Shown: positions 9,219 through 18,473, numbered from the stretch's first letter. The stretch: DNA of 64,000 nucleotides from RGIG5612 sp045546255 (GCA_045546255.1 JAZQCK010000035.1:88790-152789); one strand, 5' to 3'. Program-made: numbers and translations. Notes: a model not told the origin generated them from the letters alone.

Positions 9219-10442
9219 ATGAAAAAAGAAGATATCAAAAAAGTAGTTCTGGCATATTCAGGCGGATTGGACACCTCCATCATTATTCCGTGGTTAAAGG
9301 AAAACTATAATAACTGTGAAGTCATTGCGGTTTCCGGTAACGTCGGGCAGGCAGATGAGCTGGAAGGCCTTGAAGAAAAGGCAATCAAAACAGGTGCTTC
9401 CAAACTTTATGTTTTAGATCTTACAGATGAATATGTTGACGAATATATTATCCCGACAATGAAGGCGGGAGCAATCTATGAAGACTATCTTCTGGGCACA
9501 AGCCATGCGCGTCCGTGTATCGCAAAAGGTCTGGTTGAGATCGCGATCAAAGAAGGCGCTGATGCGATCTGCCACGGCTGCACCGGAAAAGGAAACGATC
9601 AGGTTCGTTTCGAGCTGGCGATCAAGCACTTTGCTCCGAATATGCCGATCATCGCTCCGTGGCGTGAGTGGGATCTGAAATCCCGTGACGAAGAGATCGA
9701 CTATGCAGAAGCACATAATGTTCCTCTGAAGATCAACCGTGAGACGAACTATTCCAAAGATAAAAACCTCTGGCATCTTTCCCATGAGGGATTAGAACTT
9801 GAAGATACAGGCATTGAGCCGGATTATGATAAACCGGGCTTCCTTGAGATGGGCGTATCCCCATTCAAAGCTCCGGATGAGCCAACCTATGTGGAACTTG
9901 CTTTTGAGCAGGGCATTCCGGTTGCACTTGATGGCGAAAAGATGAGTGCAAAGAACATCATCTTAAAGCTGAATGAACTTGGCGGAGCAAACGGCATTGG
10001 TATCATCGATATCGTAGAAAACCGTCTCGTCGGTATGAAGTGCCGCGGTGTCTATGAGACCCCTGGCGGAACGATCCTTTATCGTGCGCATGAAGCATTA
10101 GAGAGCATCTGCCTCGACAAATACACACTTCATGAAAAACAGAAACTTTCTATCACCTTTGCAGAAGTTGTTTATAACGGACAGTGGTTCACTCCGCTCC
10201 GTGAGGCCCTTTCCGCATTTGTTGATAAGACGCAGGAAAAGGTAACTGGTAAAGTTAAACTGAAACTGTATAAAGGCAATATTATCAAAGCCGGTGTATG
10301 GAGTGATTATTCTCTGTACAGCGAAGAGATTGCAACCTTCGGTGAGAGCGATTATGACCAGAAAGATTCTGCAGGATTCATCAATCTCTTTGGTCTGCCG
10401 ATCAAGGTGCAGGCGATCGTTGACGCAAAGAACCAGAAATAA
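9219..10442 (+). CDS. argG: Argininosuccinate synthase
   Basis: A 407-residue enzyme of normal length that joins citrulline and aspartate, using ATP, to make argininosuccinate. The N-terminal P-loop-like motif LAYSGGLDTS (residues about 11-20) binds ATP, and HGCTGKGNDQVRFE matches the second family signature. The start has AGAGGAAAG a few bases upstream. It is the first gene of the arginine cluster, 11 bases before argH, and sits behind two ArgR-like palindromes. Confidence 0.97.
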   Translation: MKKEDIKKVVLAYSGGLDTSIIIPWLKENYNNCEVIAVSGNVGQADELEGLEEKAIKTGASKLYVLDLTDEYVDEYIIPTMKAGAIYEDYLLGTSHARPCIAKGLVEIAIKEGADAICHGCTGKGNDQVRFELAIKHFAPNMPIIAPWREWDLKSRDEEIDYAEAHNVPLKINRETNYSKDKNLWHLSHEGLELEDTGIEPDYDKPGFLEMGVSPFKAPDEPTYVELAFEQGIPVALDGEKMSAKNIILKLNELGGANGIGIIDIVENRLVGMKCRGVYETPGGTILYRAHEALESICLDKYTLHEKQKLSITFAEVVYNGQWFTPLREALSAFVDKTQEKVTGKVKLKLYKGNIIKAGVWSDYSLYSEEIATFGESDYDQKDSAGFINLFGLPIKVQAIVDAKNQK

Positions 10443-10453
10443 AGAGGTATTCT

Positions 10454-11830
10454 ATGGCGAAAATGTGGGCCGGAGTCACTTCCGGTGAAACGGCGAAGAT
10501 CGCGGACGATTTTAACTCCTCGATTTCCTTCGACAGCAAAATGTATAAGCAGGATATAGCAGGCAGCATGGCACATGCTGCCATGCTTGGTAGTAAAGGG
10601 ATCATTGAAGGCTGGGAAGCGGACTACCTGATCGATGGCCTTCGGACAATCTTAGATGACCTGGAGACAGGAAAACTGGAGATCGATCCTTCCTGCGAAG
10701 ATATCCATATGTTTGTGGAGCAGGTCCTGACCGAGCGGATCGGCGAGGTGGGAAAGAAGCTTCACACGGCACGCAGCCGGAATGATCAGGTCGCATTGGA
10801 CCTCCGTCTGTATCTGCGCGAAGAGATTGATGAGATCTCTGAAAAACTGAAAGCGCTGACGAGTATTGTGACTGATAAGGCAGAGGCTTATAAAGATGCC
10901 ATCATGCCAGGCTATACGCACTTGCAAAGAGCACAGCCTGTGACCTTTGGACATCATCTGATGGCCTATGCGCAGATGTTTTTAAGAGATATCGACCGCC
11001 TTGCAGATTGCAGAAAGCGGATGAACATTTCTCCGATCGGAAGCTGTGCGCTTGCGGGAACTACCTATGAGACAGACCGCAGGTATGAGGCAGAAAAACT
11101 CGGCTTCGACGGAATCTGCATGAACTCCATGGATGGTGTTTCCGACCGGGATTTTGCTCTGGAGCTCTCTTCGGTGCTTTCCATTGTCATGATGCATCTT
11201 TCCCGTTTCAGTGAAGAAATCGTTTTGTGGTCTTCCTGGGAGTTTAAGTTTGTAGAGCTTTCCGATGCATTCACGACAGGCTCTTCCATTATGCCGCAGA
11301 AAAAGAATCCGGATATGGCGGAACTTGTCCGCGGAAAAACGGGAAGAGTTTACGGTGATATGATCGGACTATTTACAACGCTTAAAGGACTTCCGCTCGC
11401 TTATAATAAAGACATGCAGGAAGACAAAGAAGGGATCTTCGATTCCTGCGAGACTGTGAAGAACTGCCTTGATGTGTTCTGCGGAATGATTGAAAGCATG
11501 ACGGCACGCACAGACAACATGATGAAGGCGGCACAGAACGGCTTCATCAATGCAACGGATCTTGCGGATTATCTGGTGAAAAAAGGAGAGGCCTTCAGAA
11601 ATGCCTATAAGATCTCAGGACAGATCGTTGCGGAGTGCATGGAAAAAGGATTGGTGCTTGAGACATTCCCACTGGAAGATTACAAGAAGCATTCGGAACT
11701 TTTTGATGCAGATGTCTACGAGGCGGTGGACCTCAAAGCCTGCGCCGAGAAGCGAATCAGCGAAGGCGGTACGTCCGTGCAGTCCGTTGAAAACCAGATT
11801 GCATTTGTGCGCAGTCAATTAGAACGTTAA
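10454..11830 (+). CDS. argH: Argininosuccinate lyase
   Basis: A 458-residue fumarase/aspartase-superfamily enzyme that splits argininosuccinate into arginine and fumarate. The family signature GSSIMPQKKNPD is at about residues 276-287 and carries the flexible catalytic serine loop. The HTARSRNDQV substrate-binding segment is near residue 105. It is tightly spaced behind argG. Downstream is a 162-base gap filled by an inverted-repeat element before argC. Confidence 0.97.
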   Translation: MAKMWAGVTSGETAKIADDFNSSISFDSKMYKQDIAGSMAHAAMLGSKGIIEGWEADYLIDGLRTILDDLETGKLEIDPSCEDIHMFVEQVLTERIGEVGKKLHTARSRNDQVALDLRLYLREEIDEISEKLKALTSIVTDKAEAYKDAIMPGYTHLQRAQPVTFGHHLMAYAQMFLRDIDRLADCRKRMNISPIGSCALAGTTYETDRRYEAEKLGFDGICMNSMDGVSDRDFALELSSVLSIVMMHLSRFSEEIVLWSSWEFKFVELSDAFTTGSSIMPQKKNPDMAELVRGKTGRVYGDMIGLFTTLKGLPLAYNKDMQEDKEGIFDSCETVKNCLDVFCGMIESMTARTDNMMKAAQNGFINATDLADYLVKKGEAFRNAYKISGQIVAECMEKGLVLETFPLEDYKKHSELFDADVYEAVDLKACAEKRISEGGTSVQSVENQIAFVRSQLER

Positions 11831-11838
11831 AAAATACA

Positions 11839-11957
11839 GCGTCGGGCCTCCCATGTAAGTAATAACTAGTTGACCGGCGTCGGGAGAGCATGTGTGTCTT
11901 CTTCAGGAAAACTTCTTCAGTTTTCGGAAGAAGACCACATGGTAGGCCCGACGCCGG
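11839..11957. repeat. Structured inverted-repeat element with duplicated 5' arm between argH and argC
   Basis: The 3' arm (11937-11957) can pair with either of two upstream copies. Copy A at 11839-11856 matches it at 17 of 18 positions. Copy B at 11874-11884 pairs 11 of 11 with 11947-11957, then continues through TGTGTCTTCTTC (11893-11904) against GAAGAAGACCACA, closing on an inner GAAAAC/GTTTTC hairpin (11907-11925). The two folds exclude each other. The 9-mer AAGTAATAA occurs after copy A (11857-11865) and after the 3' arm (11961-11969). No run of T follows, so it is not a simple terminator. It could be a MITE-like remnant, an RNA switch or an RNA-processing site. Confidence 0.8.
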
Positions 11958-11992
11958 TAGAAGTAATAATTTATAGATTGGATTTTTCATAA

Positions 11993-12913
11993 ATGAATAA
12001 AGTATTTATCGACGGAAGTGCCGGGACGACCGGCCTTAGAATATTTGAGCGGCTCAGCGGCAGGGAAGATATCTCGCTGATCCAGCTGACAGAAGAAAAA
12101 CGAAAAGATCCGAATGCGAGAAAAGATGCGATCTTTGAAGCGGACATTGCATTCCTTTGCCTTCCGGATGATGCAGCAAGAGAAGCGGTTTCCCTTTCAG
12201 AAGGTGCCGATACCTGCATCATCGACACCTCTACGGCTCACAGAACAGCAGAGGGGTGGACCTACGGATTTCCGGAAATTGGTGGCTTAAGAGAACAGAT
12301 CAAAACATCAAAGCGAATTGCAAATCCGGGATGCCATGCAAGCGGTTTCATTTCACTTGCAGCGCCATTGGTTGCAGAAGGGCTGATCTCACCGGATGTG
12401 CAGCTTTCCTGCTTTTCCCTCACCGGCTATACCGGTGGCGGAAAAAAGATGATCGCTGACTACGAGGTGGACAAACCATTTCCTTTGGAAGCACCAAGAT
12501 TATACGGACTTAGCCAAAGCCATAAGCATCTTCCGGAAATGACGAAATATTCAGCTCTTTTAAAAGATCCGGTCTTCTGTCCGATCGTTGCAGATTTCCC
12601 TTGCGGAATGGAGGCGGTCATCGCCCTTACAAGACAGGAAACAACAGCTACGATTCAGGAAATTAAAGAAGCATACAAGGCTTACTATCAGAACGGCCTG
12701 GTTCACTTTAAAGAAGACGCAGACGAAAACGGATTCCTGACCGCAAATGCGTACGCAGGGCGCGATGATATGGAGATCAGCGTTTTTGGAAATGAGGAAC
12801 GCATTTTGTTAGTCTCTCGTTTTGACAACCTTGGAAAAGGTGCATCGGGAGCTGCGCTTCAGAACATGAATATTGTGTTGGGACTGGATGAGAGTCTGGG
12901 ACTAAATGTATAG
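11993..12913 (+). CDS. argC: N-acetyl-gamma-glutamyl-phosphate reductase, short type
   Basis: A 306-residue NADPH-dependent reductase of the shorter (type 2) ArgC class. It reduces N-acetylglutamyl phosphate to the semialdehyde. It begins with a Rossmann-type GSAGTTGLR loop (residues about 8-16). The catalytic cysteine lies in NPGCHASG at about residue 114, and LTGYTGGGKK matches the family's substrate loop. The Shine-Dalgarno sequence is poor (GGATTTTT), so translation may depend on the structured element directly upstream. Confidence 0.93.
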   Translation: MNKVFIDGSAGTTGLRIFERLSGREDISLIQLTEEKRKDPNARKDAIFEADIAFLCLPDDAAREAVSLSEGADTCIIDTSTAHRTAEGWTYGFPEIGGLREQIKTSKRIANPGCHASGFISLAAPLVAEGLISPDVQLSCFSLTGYTGGGKKMIADYEVDKPFPLEAPRLYGLSQSHKHLPEMTKYSALLKDPVFCPIVADFPCGMEAVIALTRQETTATIQEIKEAYKAYYQNGLVHFKEDADENGFLTANAYAGRDDMEISVFGNEERILLVSRFDNLGKGASGAALQNMNIVLGLDESLGLNV

Positions 12914-12923
12914 GAGTATATCA

Positions 12924-14138
12924 ATGAAAATAATCGAAGGCGGCGTATGTGCCGCAAAGGGATTTACGGCGAATGGAGTTCGCTGCGGAATCCGGAAAAA
13001 CAAAGATAAAAGAGACCTGGCGCTGATCGTAAGTGAAACGCCGGCAGCTTGCGCGGCAGTTTATACGACGAACCTCGTAAAAGGCGCGCCGATCGCAGTG
13101 ACGAAACAGCATATTGCTGACGGATATGCACAGGCAGTCATCTGCAACAGCGGAAATGCCAATACCTGTAACCCAAACGGAGTTGAGGTTGCAGAAGAGA
13201 CTTGCAAATTAATCGCGGAAGAACTCGGCCTGAAGAAAGAAGACATCGTGATCGCATCGACCGGTGTCATCGGACAGCCGCTTGACATCACGCCGATCAA
13301 AGAAGGAATCCCATCTCTTGTAAAAGGGCTCACAATGGAAGGCAGCTCTCTTGCGTCAGAAGGCATTATGACGACCGATACGGTCGAGAAAACGATCGCT
13401 GTGGAATTTGAAATCGGAGGGAAGGCCTGCCGCATCGGTGGAATCGCAAAAGGAAGCGGAATGATCCATCCGAATATGGCAACAATGCTGGTGTTCATCA
13501 CATCGGATGCAGCGATCACTCCAGAGCTGCTTCAAAAGGCACTTTCGAGTGATATCGCTGATACCTTTAACATGGTAAGCGTCGATGGCGATACTTCTAC
13601 GAATGACATGGTCACTGTGCTTGCGAACGGCATGGCAGAGAATGCGCTGATCGCAGAAGAAGGCGAGGACTTTGCTGCTTTCATGAAGGCACTGAATACG
13701 GTTACTGTTCATCTTTGCAGGATGATCGCAGCTGACGGCGAAGGCGCAACGAAACTCTTAGAATGCCGGACGTGTGGTGCGGCGGATAAAGAAACTGCGA
13801 AGACAGTTGCGAAGAGCGTGATCTGTTCGAGTCTTTTGAAATCCGCAATGTTTGGTGCGGATGCGAACTGGGGAAGAGTTCTTTGCGCGATCGGATATTC
13901 CGGAGCTGATGTCGATGTCACAAAAATTGATGTCGACTTCGAAAGCAAAGCCGGAAGGATCAACGTCTGCAAGAATGGTGGGTCAGTCGACTTTTCTGAG
14001 GAGAAAGCAAAAGAGATCCTGCTGGAAGATGAGATCAATATTTTGATCGATCTAAAGAGCGGAGAGGCATCCTCCACAGCCTGGGGATGCGATCTGACGT
14101 ATGATTATGTTAAGATCAACGGAGATTACCGTACCTGA
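12924..14138 (+). CDS. argJ: Glutamate N-acetyltransferase / N-acetylornithine acyltransferase
   Basis: A 404-residue ArgJ. It moves the acetyl group from N-acetylornithine to glutamate, and in bifunctional forms also uses acetyl-CoA. The self-cleavage site is visible in KGSGMIHPNMATMLVFIT, where the Thr after Ala becomes the N-terminal nucleophile of the beta chain. I chose the ATG at 12924 because AGGAG (12912-12916) is 7 bases upstream. An in-frame ATG at 12906 would start inside argC and has no such site. No argE is present, consistent with the cyclic acetyl pathway. Confidence 0.95.
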   Translation: MKIIEGGVCAAKGFTANGVRCGIRKNKDKRDLALIVSETPAACAAVYTTNLVKGAPIAVTKQHIADGYAQAVICNSGNANTCNPNGVEVAEETCKLIAEELGLKKEDIVIASTGVIGQPLDITPIKEGIPSLVKGLTMEGSSLASEGIMTTDTVEKTIAVEFEIGGKACRIGGIAKGSGMIHPNMATMLVFITSDAAITPELLQKALSSDIADTFNMVSVDGDTSTNDMVTVLANGMAENALIAEEGEDFAAFMKALNTVTVHLCRMIAADGEGATKLLECRTCGAADKETAKTVAKSVICSSLLKSAMFGADANWGRVLCAIGYSGADVDVTKIDVDFESKAGRINVCKNGGSVDFSEEKAKEILLEDEINILIDLKSGEASSTAWGCDLTYDYVKINGDYRT

Positions 14139-14175
14139 TCGTAAAAGAGTTTTAGAAGAAAAAGGAAGTAAGAAA

Positions 14176-15054
14176 ATGACAAGGTTTTTATCAAACATGG
14201 ACAGAGCGGAGATCCTGCTTCAGGCCCTCCCGTACATTCAAAGATATGTCGGCAAAGTTGTCGTGGTCAAATACGGCGGGAATGCCGCAGTTGATGAACA
14301 CATGAGAGAGCAGGTCATGGAAGATATCGTTCTGCTCTGGGCGATCGGCGTTAAGGTTGTTTTAGTGCATGGCGGCGGCCCGGAGATCAGCGGCATGATG
14401 GAAAAGTTCGGAAAAGAATCCGAGTTTGTTGACGGACTTCGCGTCACAGACGAAGAGACGATCGACATCGTACAGATGGTGCTTTCCGGAAAGGTGAATA
14501 AAAACCTGGTCAACCTGCTTGCAGTCAAAGGCGGAAGAGCCATCGGACTTTCCGGAACGGACGGTCACTTGATCGAAGCGGTGAAGAAAGATGAACGCCT
14601 TGGCTTTGTCGGAGATATCACGAAAATCAATATCGATCCGGTCGTAGGGCTTTTGAAAAATAATTATATACCGGTCATTTCCACGGTCGGATGTGACGAT
14701 GAAGGAAACAGCTACAATATCAACGGCGATACGGCAGCAGCTTATCTCGCGGGCGCATTGAATGCAGAACGTCTCATCATGATGACCAATATTTCCGGCA
14801 TCATGGAAAACCCGGAGGATCCGGATTCCCTGATCAGGGAGCTGACGGTGGAAGAGGCAAAAGGACTTTATGATTCCGGTGTTGTCTCAGGCGGCATGAT
14901 TCCGAAGGTGGACTGCTGTATCAGCGCTACGGATATGGGCGTCAAAGGCGTTGTTATCTTAGACGGACGTGTGCCGCATGCGATCCTTATGGAGCTCCTT
15001 ACGAACGAAGGTGCCGGAACAAGGATCCGCGGACCGCGTGAGGATGAAGAATAA
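14176..15054 (+). CDS. argB: Acetylglutamate kinase
   Basis: A 292-residue amino-acid kinase that phosphorylates N-acetylglutamate. The N-terminal nucleotide loop VVKYGGNAA, the substrate loop VHGGGPEISGMM and the C-terminal GGMIPKVDCC segment are all present. The start is placed at 14176 behind AAAGGAAG. The longer in-frame start at 14101 would overlap argJ and add a non-homologous tail. It has an N-terminal helix of the type found in arginine-inhibited hexameric forms, so feedback inhibition is plausible. Confidence 0.95.
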   Translation: MTRFLSNMDRAEILLQALPYIQRYVGKVVVVKYGGNAAVDEHMREQVMEDIVLLWAIGVKVVLVHGGGPEISGMMEKFGKESEFVDGLRVTDEETIDIVQMVLSGKVNKNLVNLLAVKGGRAIGLSGTDGHLIEAVKKDERLGFVGDITKINIDPVVGLLKNNYIPVISTVGCDDEGNSYNINGDTAAAYLAGALNAERLIMMTNISGIMENPEDPDSLIRELTVEEAKGLYDSGVVSGGMIPKVDCCISATDMGVKGVVILDGRVPHAILMELLTNEGAGTRIRGPREDEE

Positions 15055-15089
15055 GAAGCTGATCACTTAGCAAAGAAAGAGAAGATAGA

Positions 15090-16262
15090 ATGGAAGCAAA
15101 TAAGATCATCGAACTTGATAAGCAATACGTTGCCGGAACCTATAAGCGTTTTCCTATAGAGATCGTTTCTGGTAAGGGGTCCCTTGTGAAGGACAGCAAC
15201 GGAAAAGAATATATTGATATGGGATCCGGAATTGCGGTTACCAGTTTTGGAGTTGCAGATGATGAATGGCAGAAAGCAGTCACGGAACAGATTTCCAAAG
15301 TACAGCATATGTCGAATCTTTATTATACGGAACCTTGTGCAAAACTGGCACAGATGCTCTGTGAACGGACTGGGATGAAGAAGGTCTTTTTCTCCAACTC
15401 CGGAGCTGAGGCAAATGAGTGTGCGATCAAAGTGGCAAGAAAGTATGCTGCTGAAAACAAAGGCGCAGACTGCTATACGATCGTAACATTGAATAACAGT
15501 TTTCACGGTAGAACTCTGACGACACTTGCAGCAACCGGACAGGATCATTTTCATGAACTCTTTCAGCCTTTAACGCCGGGCTTTGTTTCAGTGGATGCTG
15601 GCGATATGGAGCAGCTCAAAGCGCTTTCCGAAACAACAAAGATTGCAGCAGTTATGATCGAATGCGTTCAGGGCGAGGGCGGAGTGGTTCCGCTTGATGA
15701 AGCATATATCAAAGCGCTTTCTGCGTTTGTAAAAGAAAAAGATATCATCTTGATTATTGATGAGGTGCAGACCGGAAATGGACGGAGCGGAGCGCTTTAT
15801 GCATACCAGAAGTTAGGACTGGCCCCGGACGTTGTTTCCACAGCCAAAGGCCTTGCAGGAGGACTTCCGCTCGGCGCAACGCTGCTTAGTGAAAAAGTCC
15901 AGAACGTGCTGGGCTTTGGAGACCATGGCAGCACATTTGGAGGGAATCCGGTTTGTGCGGCTGCAGCGATCAGCGTTTTAAGCCGAATCGATGATGCATT
16001 AATGAAAGAAGTCGAAGAAAAGAGCAAGTATATCTTCGAAACCCTTTCCGGAGCAGCAGGAATCGAGAGCGTAACAGGTCTCGGGCTGATGATCGGAATC
16101 AAGACAGCAAAGCCGGCTGGCGAGGTGCTTTCTGCCTGCATGGAAAAAGGCGTCCTTTGCCTTACGGCGAAAGAGAAAGTGCGCTTGCTTCCAGCGCTTA
16201 ATATTCCAATGGAGCTTTTGAAAAAAGCAGTGGAAGTGATCAAAGAGGCAGCTGCTGAGTAA
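15090..16262 (+). CDS. argD: Acetylornithine aminotransferase
   Basis: A 390-residue class III PLP aminotransferase. It converts N-acetylglutamate semialdehyde to N-acetylornithine with glutamate as amino donor. The PLP-binding lysine lies in STAKGLAGGLPLGA (about residue 252), the Asp contact in IIDEVQTGNGRSG, and FFSNSGAEANE binds the phosphate. It is the last biosynthetic gene in the cluster. The next gene starts 19 bases downstream. Confidence 0.95.
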   Translation: MEANKIIELDKQYVAGTYKRFPIEIVSGKGSLVKDSNGKEYIDMGSGIAVTSFGVADDEWQKAVTEQISKVQHMSNLYYTEPCAKLAQMLCERTGMKKVFFSNSGAEANECAIKVARKYAAENKGADCYTIVTLNNSFHGRTLTTLAATGQDHFHELFQPLTPGFVSVDAGDMEQLKALSETTKIAAVMIECVQGEGGVVPLDEAYIKALSAFVKEKDIILIIDEVQTGNGRSGALYAYQKLGLAPDVVSTAKGLAGGLPLGATLLSEKVQNVLGFGDHGSTFGGNPVCAAAAISVLSRIDDALMKEVEEKSKYIFETLSGAAGIESVTGLGLMIGIKTAKPAGEVLSACMEKGVLCLTAKEKVRLLPALNIPMELLKKAVEVIKEAAAE

Positions 16263-16281
16263 ACCTTTTTTGGAGCATGTT

Positions 16282-16977
16282 ATGACCAGAGCAGAAGAGT
16301 TTTTAGAACTGTATAAGAAACTGGAGGCGTCCGTCGCTAATCACTATGGTGAAAAAAAGGAAGGCGGATCCGTCGCAAGACTTGGGAAACGCGCGGAATT
16401 CCGTTATCTTAGAGAGGAACTGGATTATGTCCGCGATGTCAGAAACCTTCTTGCCCATAGACCAAAGATCAGCGATGACTATATGGTGGAGCCATCCGAA
16501 GGGATGATCAAGCTGTTAAAGACCATCATTGATAAAGTGGAGCGTCCGGCGATCGCCGGAAACATCATGGTCAAGATGGATCAGGTTTTAAGCTTTAACA
16601 AGGGGGATTTTGTCCTCCCTGCTTTGAGACAGATGTATGACCGTGGCATTTCGTTTGTTCCGATCCTGAACGAAGGAAAGGTCTGCGGCGTGTTCAGTGA
16701 CAGCATCTTTATTCACTGTACGATCACAGCCAAACATCCAATGGAAGAAGGCACGATGTTCTACGAGATCGAAGACGAGATCGGCCTTACAAGTAATCAG
16801 GCCGTTCAGTTCGTCTTTATAGAAAGAGATACACCGGTTGATGAACTGAGCGATATGATTGAAGAAGCTGAGCGGGAACATCGGAAAGTCGGGATGATCT
16901 TCGTTACGGAGCATGGGAAAGAGTCTGAGAGATTACTTGGGATCATTACTGCATGGGATGTGGCAGCGGCATATTAA
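16282..16977 (+). CDS. CBS-domain protein with N-terminal HEPN-like RNLLAH motif
   Basis: A 231-residue protein. The C-terminal 140 residues contain a CBS pair (MVKMDQVLSFNKGDFVLPAL, then RGISFVPIL, and KVGMIFVTE near the end); such pairs usually bind AMP, ATP or SAM. The N-terminal 85 residues are mostly helical and carry R54-N-L-L-A-H59 (16441-16458), which fits the RNxxxH active-site motif of HEPN ribonucleases. That assignment is inference from one short motif in a helical context. I start it at ATG 16282 because TGGAG lies 6 bases upstream; the in-frame TTG at 16270 has no such site. It is co-directional with and close behind argD, so it is probably the last gene of the arg transcript. 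Confidence 0.75.
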   Translation: MTRAEEFLELYKKLEASVANHYGEKKEGGSVARLGKRAEFRYLREELDYVRDVRNLLAHRPKISDDYMVEPSEGMIKLLKTIIDKVERPAIAGNIMVKMDQVLSFNKGDFVLPALRQMYDRGISFVPILNEGKVCGVFSDSIFIHCTITAKHPMEEGTMFYEIEDEIGLTSNQAVQFVFIERDTPVDELSDMIEEAEREHRKVGMIFVTEHGKESERLLGIITAWDVAAAY

Positions 16978-16991
16978 TACTGGGTGATTAA

Positions 16992-17020
16992 TTGGACACG
17001 TAGGGGTGTATTGTTATACT
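16992..17020 (+). promoter_or_regulatory. Promoter of the small protein gene
   Basis: TTGGAC (16992-16997), a spacer of 17 bases and TATACT (17015-17020), 37 bases before the ATG of the 54-residue ORF. This supports independent expression from the arg operon. Confidence 0.6.
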
Positions 17021-17056
17021 GCAACCGAAAGTCAGAACACGAAATCGAGGTGCAGT

Positions 17057-17221
17057 ATGAAGAAAATATATATCGTTCGAATTTTTGATGAAGGTCCGCG
17101 CGCCGGAGAGTATGAATTCTGGGATAGAGCTCTCGCAGAAATTATGTATAACTCGGCAGAAGTTGCGGAAATGTATGAGACCGTAGGCAGCCGCACGGCA
17201 GAAGTTGTACAGAGCTGCTAA
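17057..17221 (+). CDS. Small hypothetical protein, 54 residues
   Basis: I do not recognise a family. The product starts MKKIYIVRIF (a likely beta strand), has an acidic middle with GEYEFWDRALAEIMYNSAE and ends in EVVQSC. There is no signal peptide or membrane segment. The ATG at 17057 follows CGAGGTG by about 4 bases. An in-frame upstream start at 17006 would place the promoter inside the gene, so I reject it. Its own promoter, a Shine-Dalgarno site and normal codon use support a real gene. It precedes malic enzyme by 66 bases. Confidence 0.55.
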   Translation: MKKIYIVRIFDEGPRAGEYEFWDRALAEIMYNSAEVAEMYETVGSRTAEVVQSC

Positions 17222-17287
17222 AAGCTGATGTAGGAATTGATTCTGCAGCGGCATAAATAAGACTTGAAAAAAGGAGAAGAATACAAC

Positions 17288-18463
17288 ATGACGATTGCAG
17301 AAGAAAGCCTCGCTTTACACTATGAGAAAAAAGGAAAGATTGAAGTCATCTCAACCGTTCCGGTGAATGATGCAAAGGATCTTTCCCTTGCATATACTCC
17401 GGGGGTCGCAGAACCCTGTCTGGAGATTCAAAAAGATATTGAAAAATCTTATGAGCTGACACGGAGATGGAACCTCTGTGCAGTCATCACGGACGGAAGT
17501 GCTGTTTTAGGTCTTGGAGATATCGGACCGGAAGCAGGCATGCCGGTCATGGAAGGCAAGTGCGTGCTGTTTAAAGAGTTTGGCGGCGTAGATGCCTTCC
17601 CTCTTTGTGTCAAAACACAGGATGTAGATGAGTTTGTTAATGCGGTCTATCTGATCTCCGGAAGTTTCGGCGGGATCAACCTGGAGGATATTGCGGCTCC
17701 AAGATGTTTTGAGATCGAAGAAAAGCTGAAGGCCAAATGCGATATCCCGATCTTCCATGACGACCAGCATGGAACTGCTGTGATCACGCTGGCCGGTTTG
17801 ATCAATGCATTAAAGGTCGTCGGCAAAAAGAAAGAAGACATCCGAATTGCTGTAAGCGGAGCCGGAGCTGCTGCAACTGCGATCACCAGACTCCTTCTTC
17901 ATTTCGGCGTGAAGGATATCACGATGTGCGACCGGAAGGGAGCGATCTATGAGGGCAGAGAAGGACTGAATGATGCAAAGGCTGCAATTGCTAAGATCAC
18001 CAACCCGAATAAACTTCAGGGAAGCCTTGCGGATGTTGTAAAAGGTGCAGATGTCTTTATCGGCGTTTCTGCTCCGGGCATGCTGACCAAAGAGATGGTT
18101 TCGACCATGGCAAAAGATGCGATCGTCTTTGCCTGCGCAAATCCGACACCGGAAATCTTCCCGGATGAAGCAAAAGAAGGCGGCGCTCGTATCGTAAGCA
18201 CCGGAAGAAGCGATTTCCCGAACCAGATCAATAACGTTTTAGCATTCCCGGGAATCTTCCGAGGAGCCTTTGATGTCCGCGCAAGGGAAATTAATGAGGA
18301 AATGAAAGTTGCTGCATCTCATGCGCTCGCAGAGCTGATCAGTGACGAGGAATTAAGTGAAGACTATATCATCCCGAAGGCTTTTGATCCGAGAGTCGGA
18401 AAGGCCGTTGCAGAGGCAGTTGCCAAGGCAGCGAGAGAGACGGGAGTGGCTCGTCTTTCCTGA
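17288..18463 (+). CDS. NAD(P)-dependent malic enzyme
   Basis: A 391-residue enzyme that oxidatively decarboxylates malate to pyruvate and CO2. The malic-enzyme N-terminal domain carries SLAYTPGVAEPC (tyrosine and substrate loop), the divalent metal site region is FHDDQHGTA, and the NAD-binding fold has AVSGAGAAATAI. The length matches the short bacterial form. The start is at ATG 17288, about 10 bases behind AAGGAGA; the in-frame TTG at 17264 lies upstream of that site and is rejected. Confidence 0.93.
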   Translation: MTIAEESLALHYEKKGKIEVISTVPVNDAKDLSLAYTPGVAEPCLEIQKDIEKSYELTRRWNLCAVITDGSAVLGLGDIGPEAGMPVMEGKCVLFKEFGGVDAFPLCVKTQDVDEFVNAVYLISGSFGGINLEDIAAPRCFEIEEKLKAKCDIPIFHDDQHGTAVITLAGLINALKVVGKKKEDIRIAVSGAGAAATAITRLLLHFGVKDITMCDRKGAIYEGREGLNDAKAAIAKITNPNKLQGSLADVVKGADVFIGVSAPGMLTKEMVSTMAKDAIVFACANPTPEIFPDEAKEGGARIVSTGRSDFPNQINNVLAFPGIFRGAFDVRAREINEEMKVAASHALAELISDEELSEDYIIPKAFDPRVGKAVAEAVAKAARETGVARLS

Positions 18464-18473
18464 TGCAGCCTGT

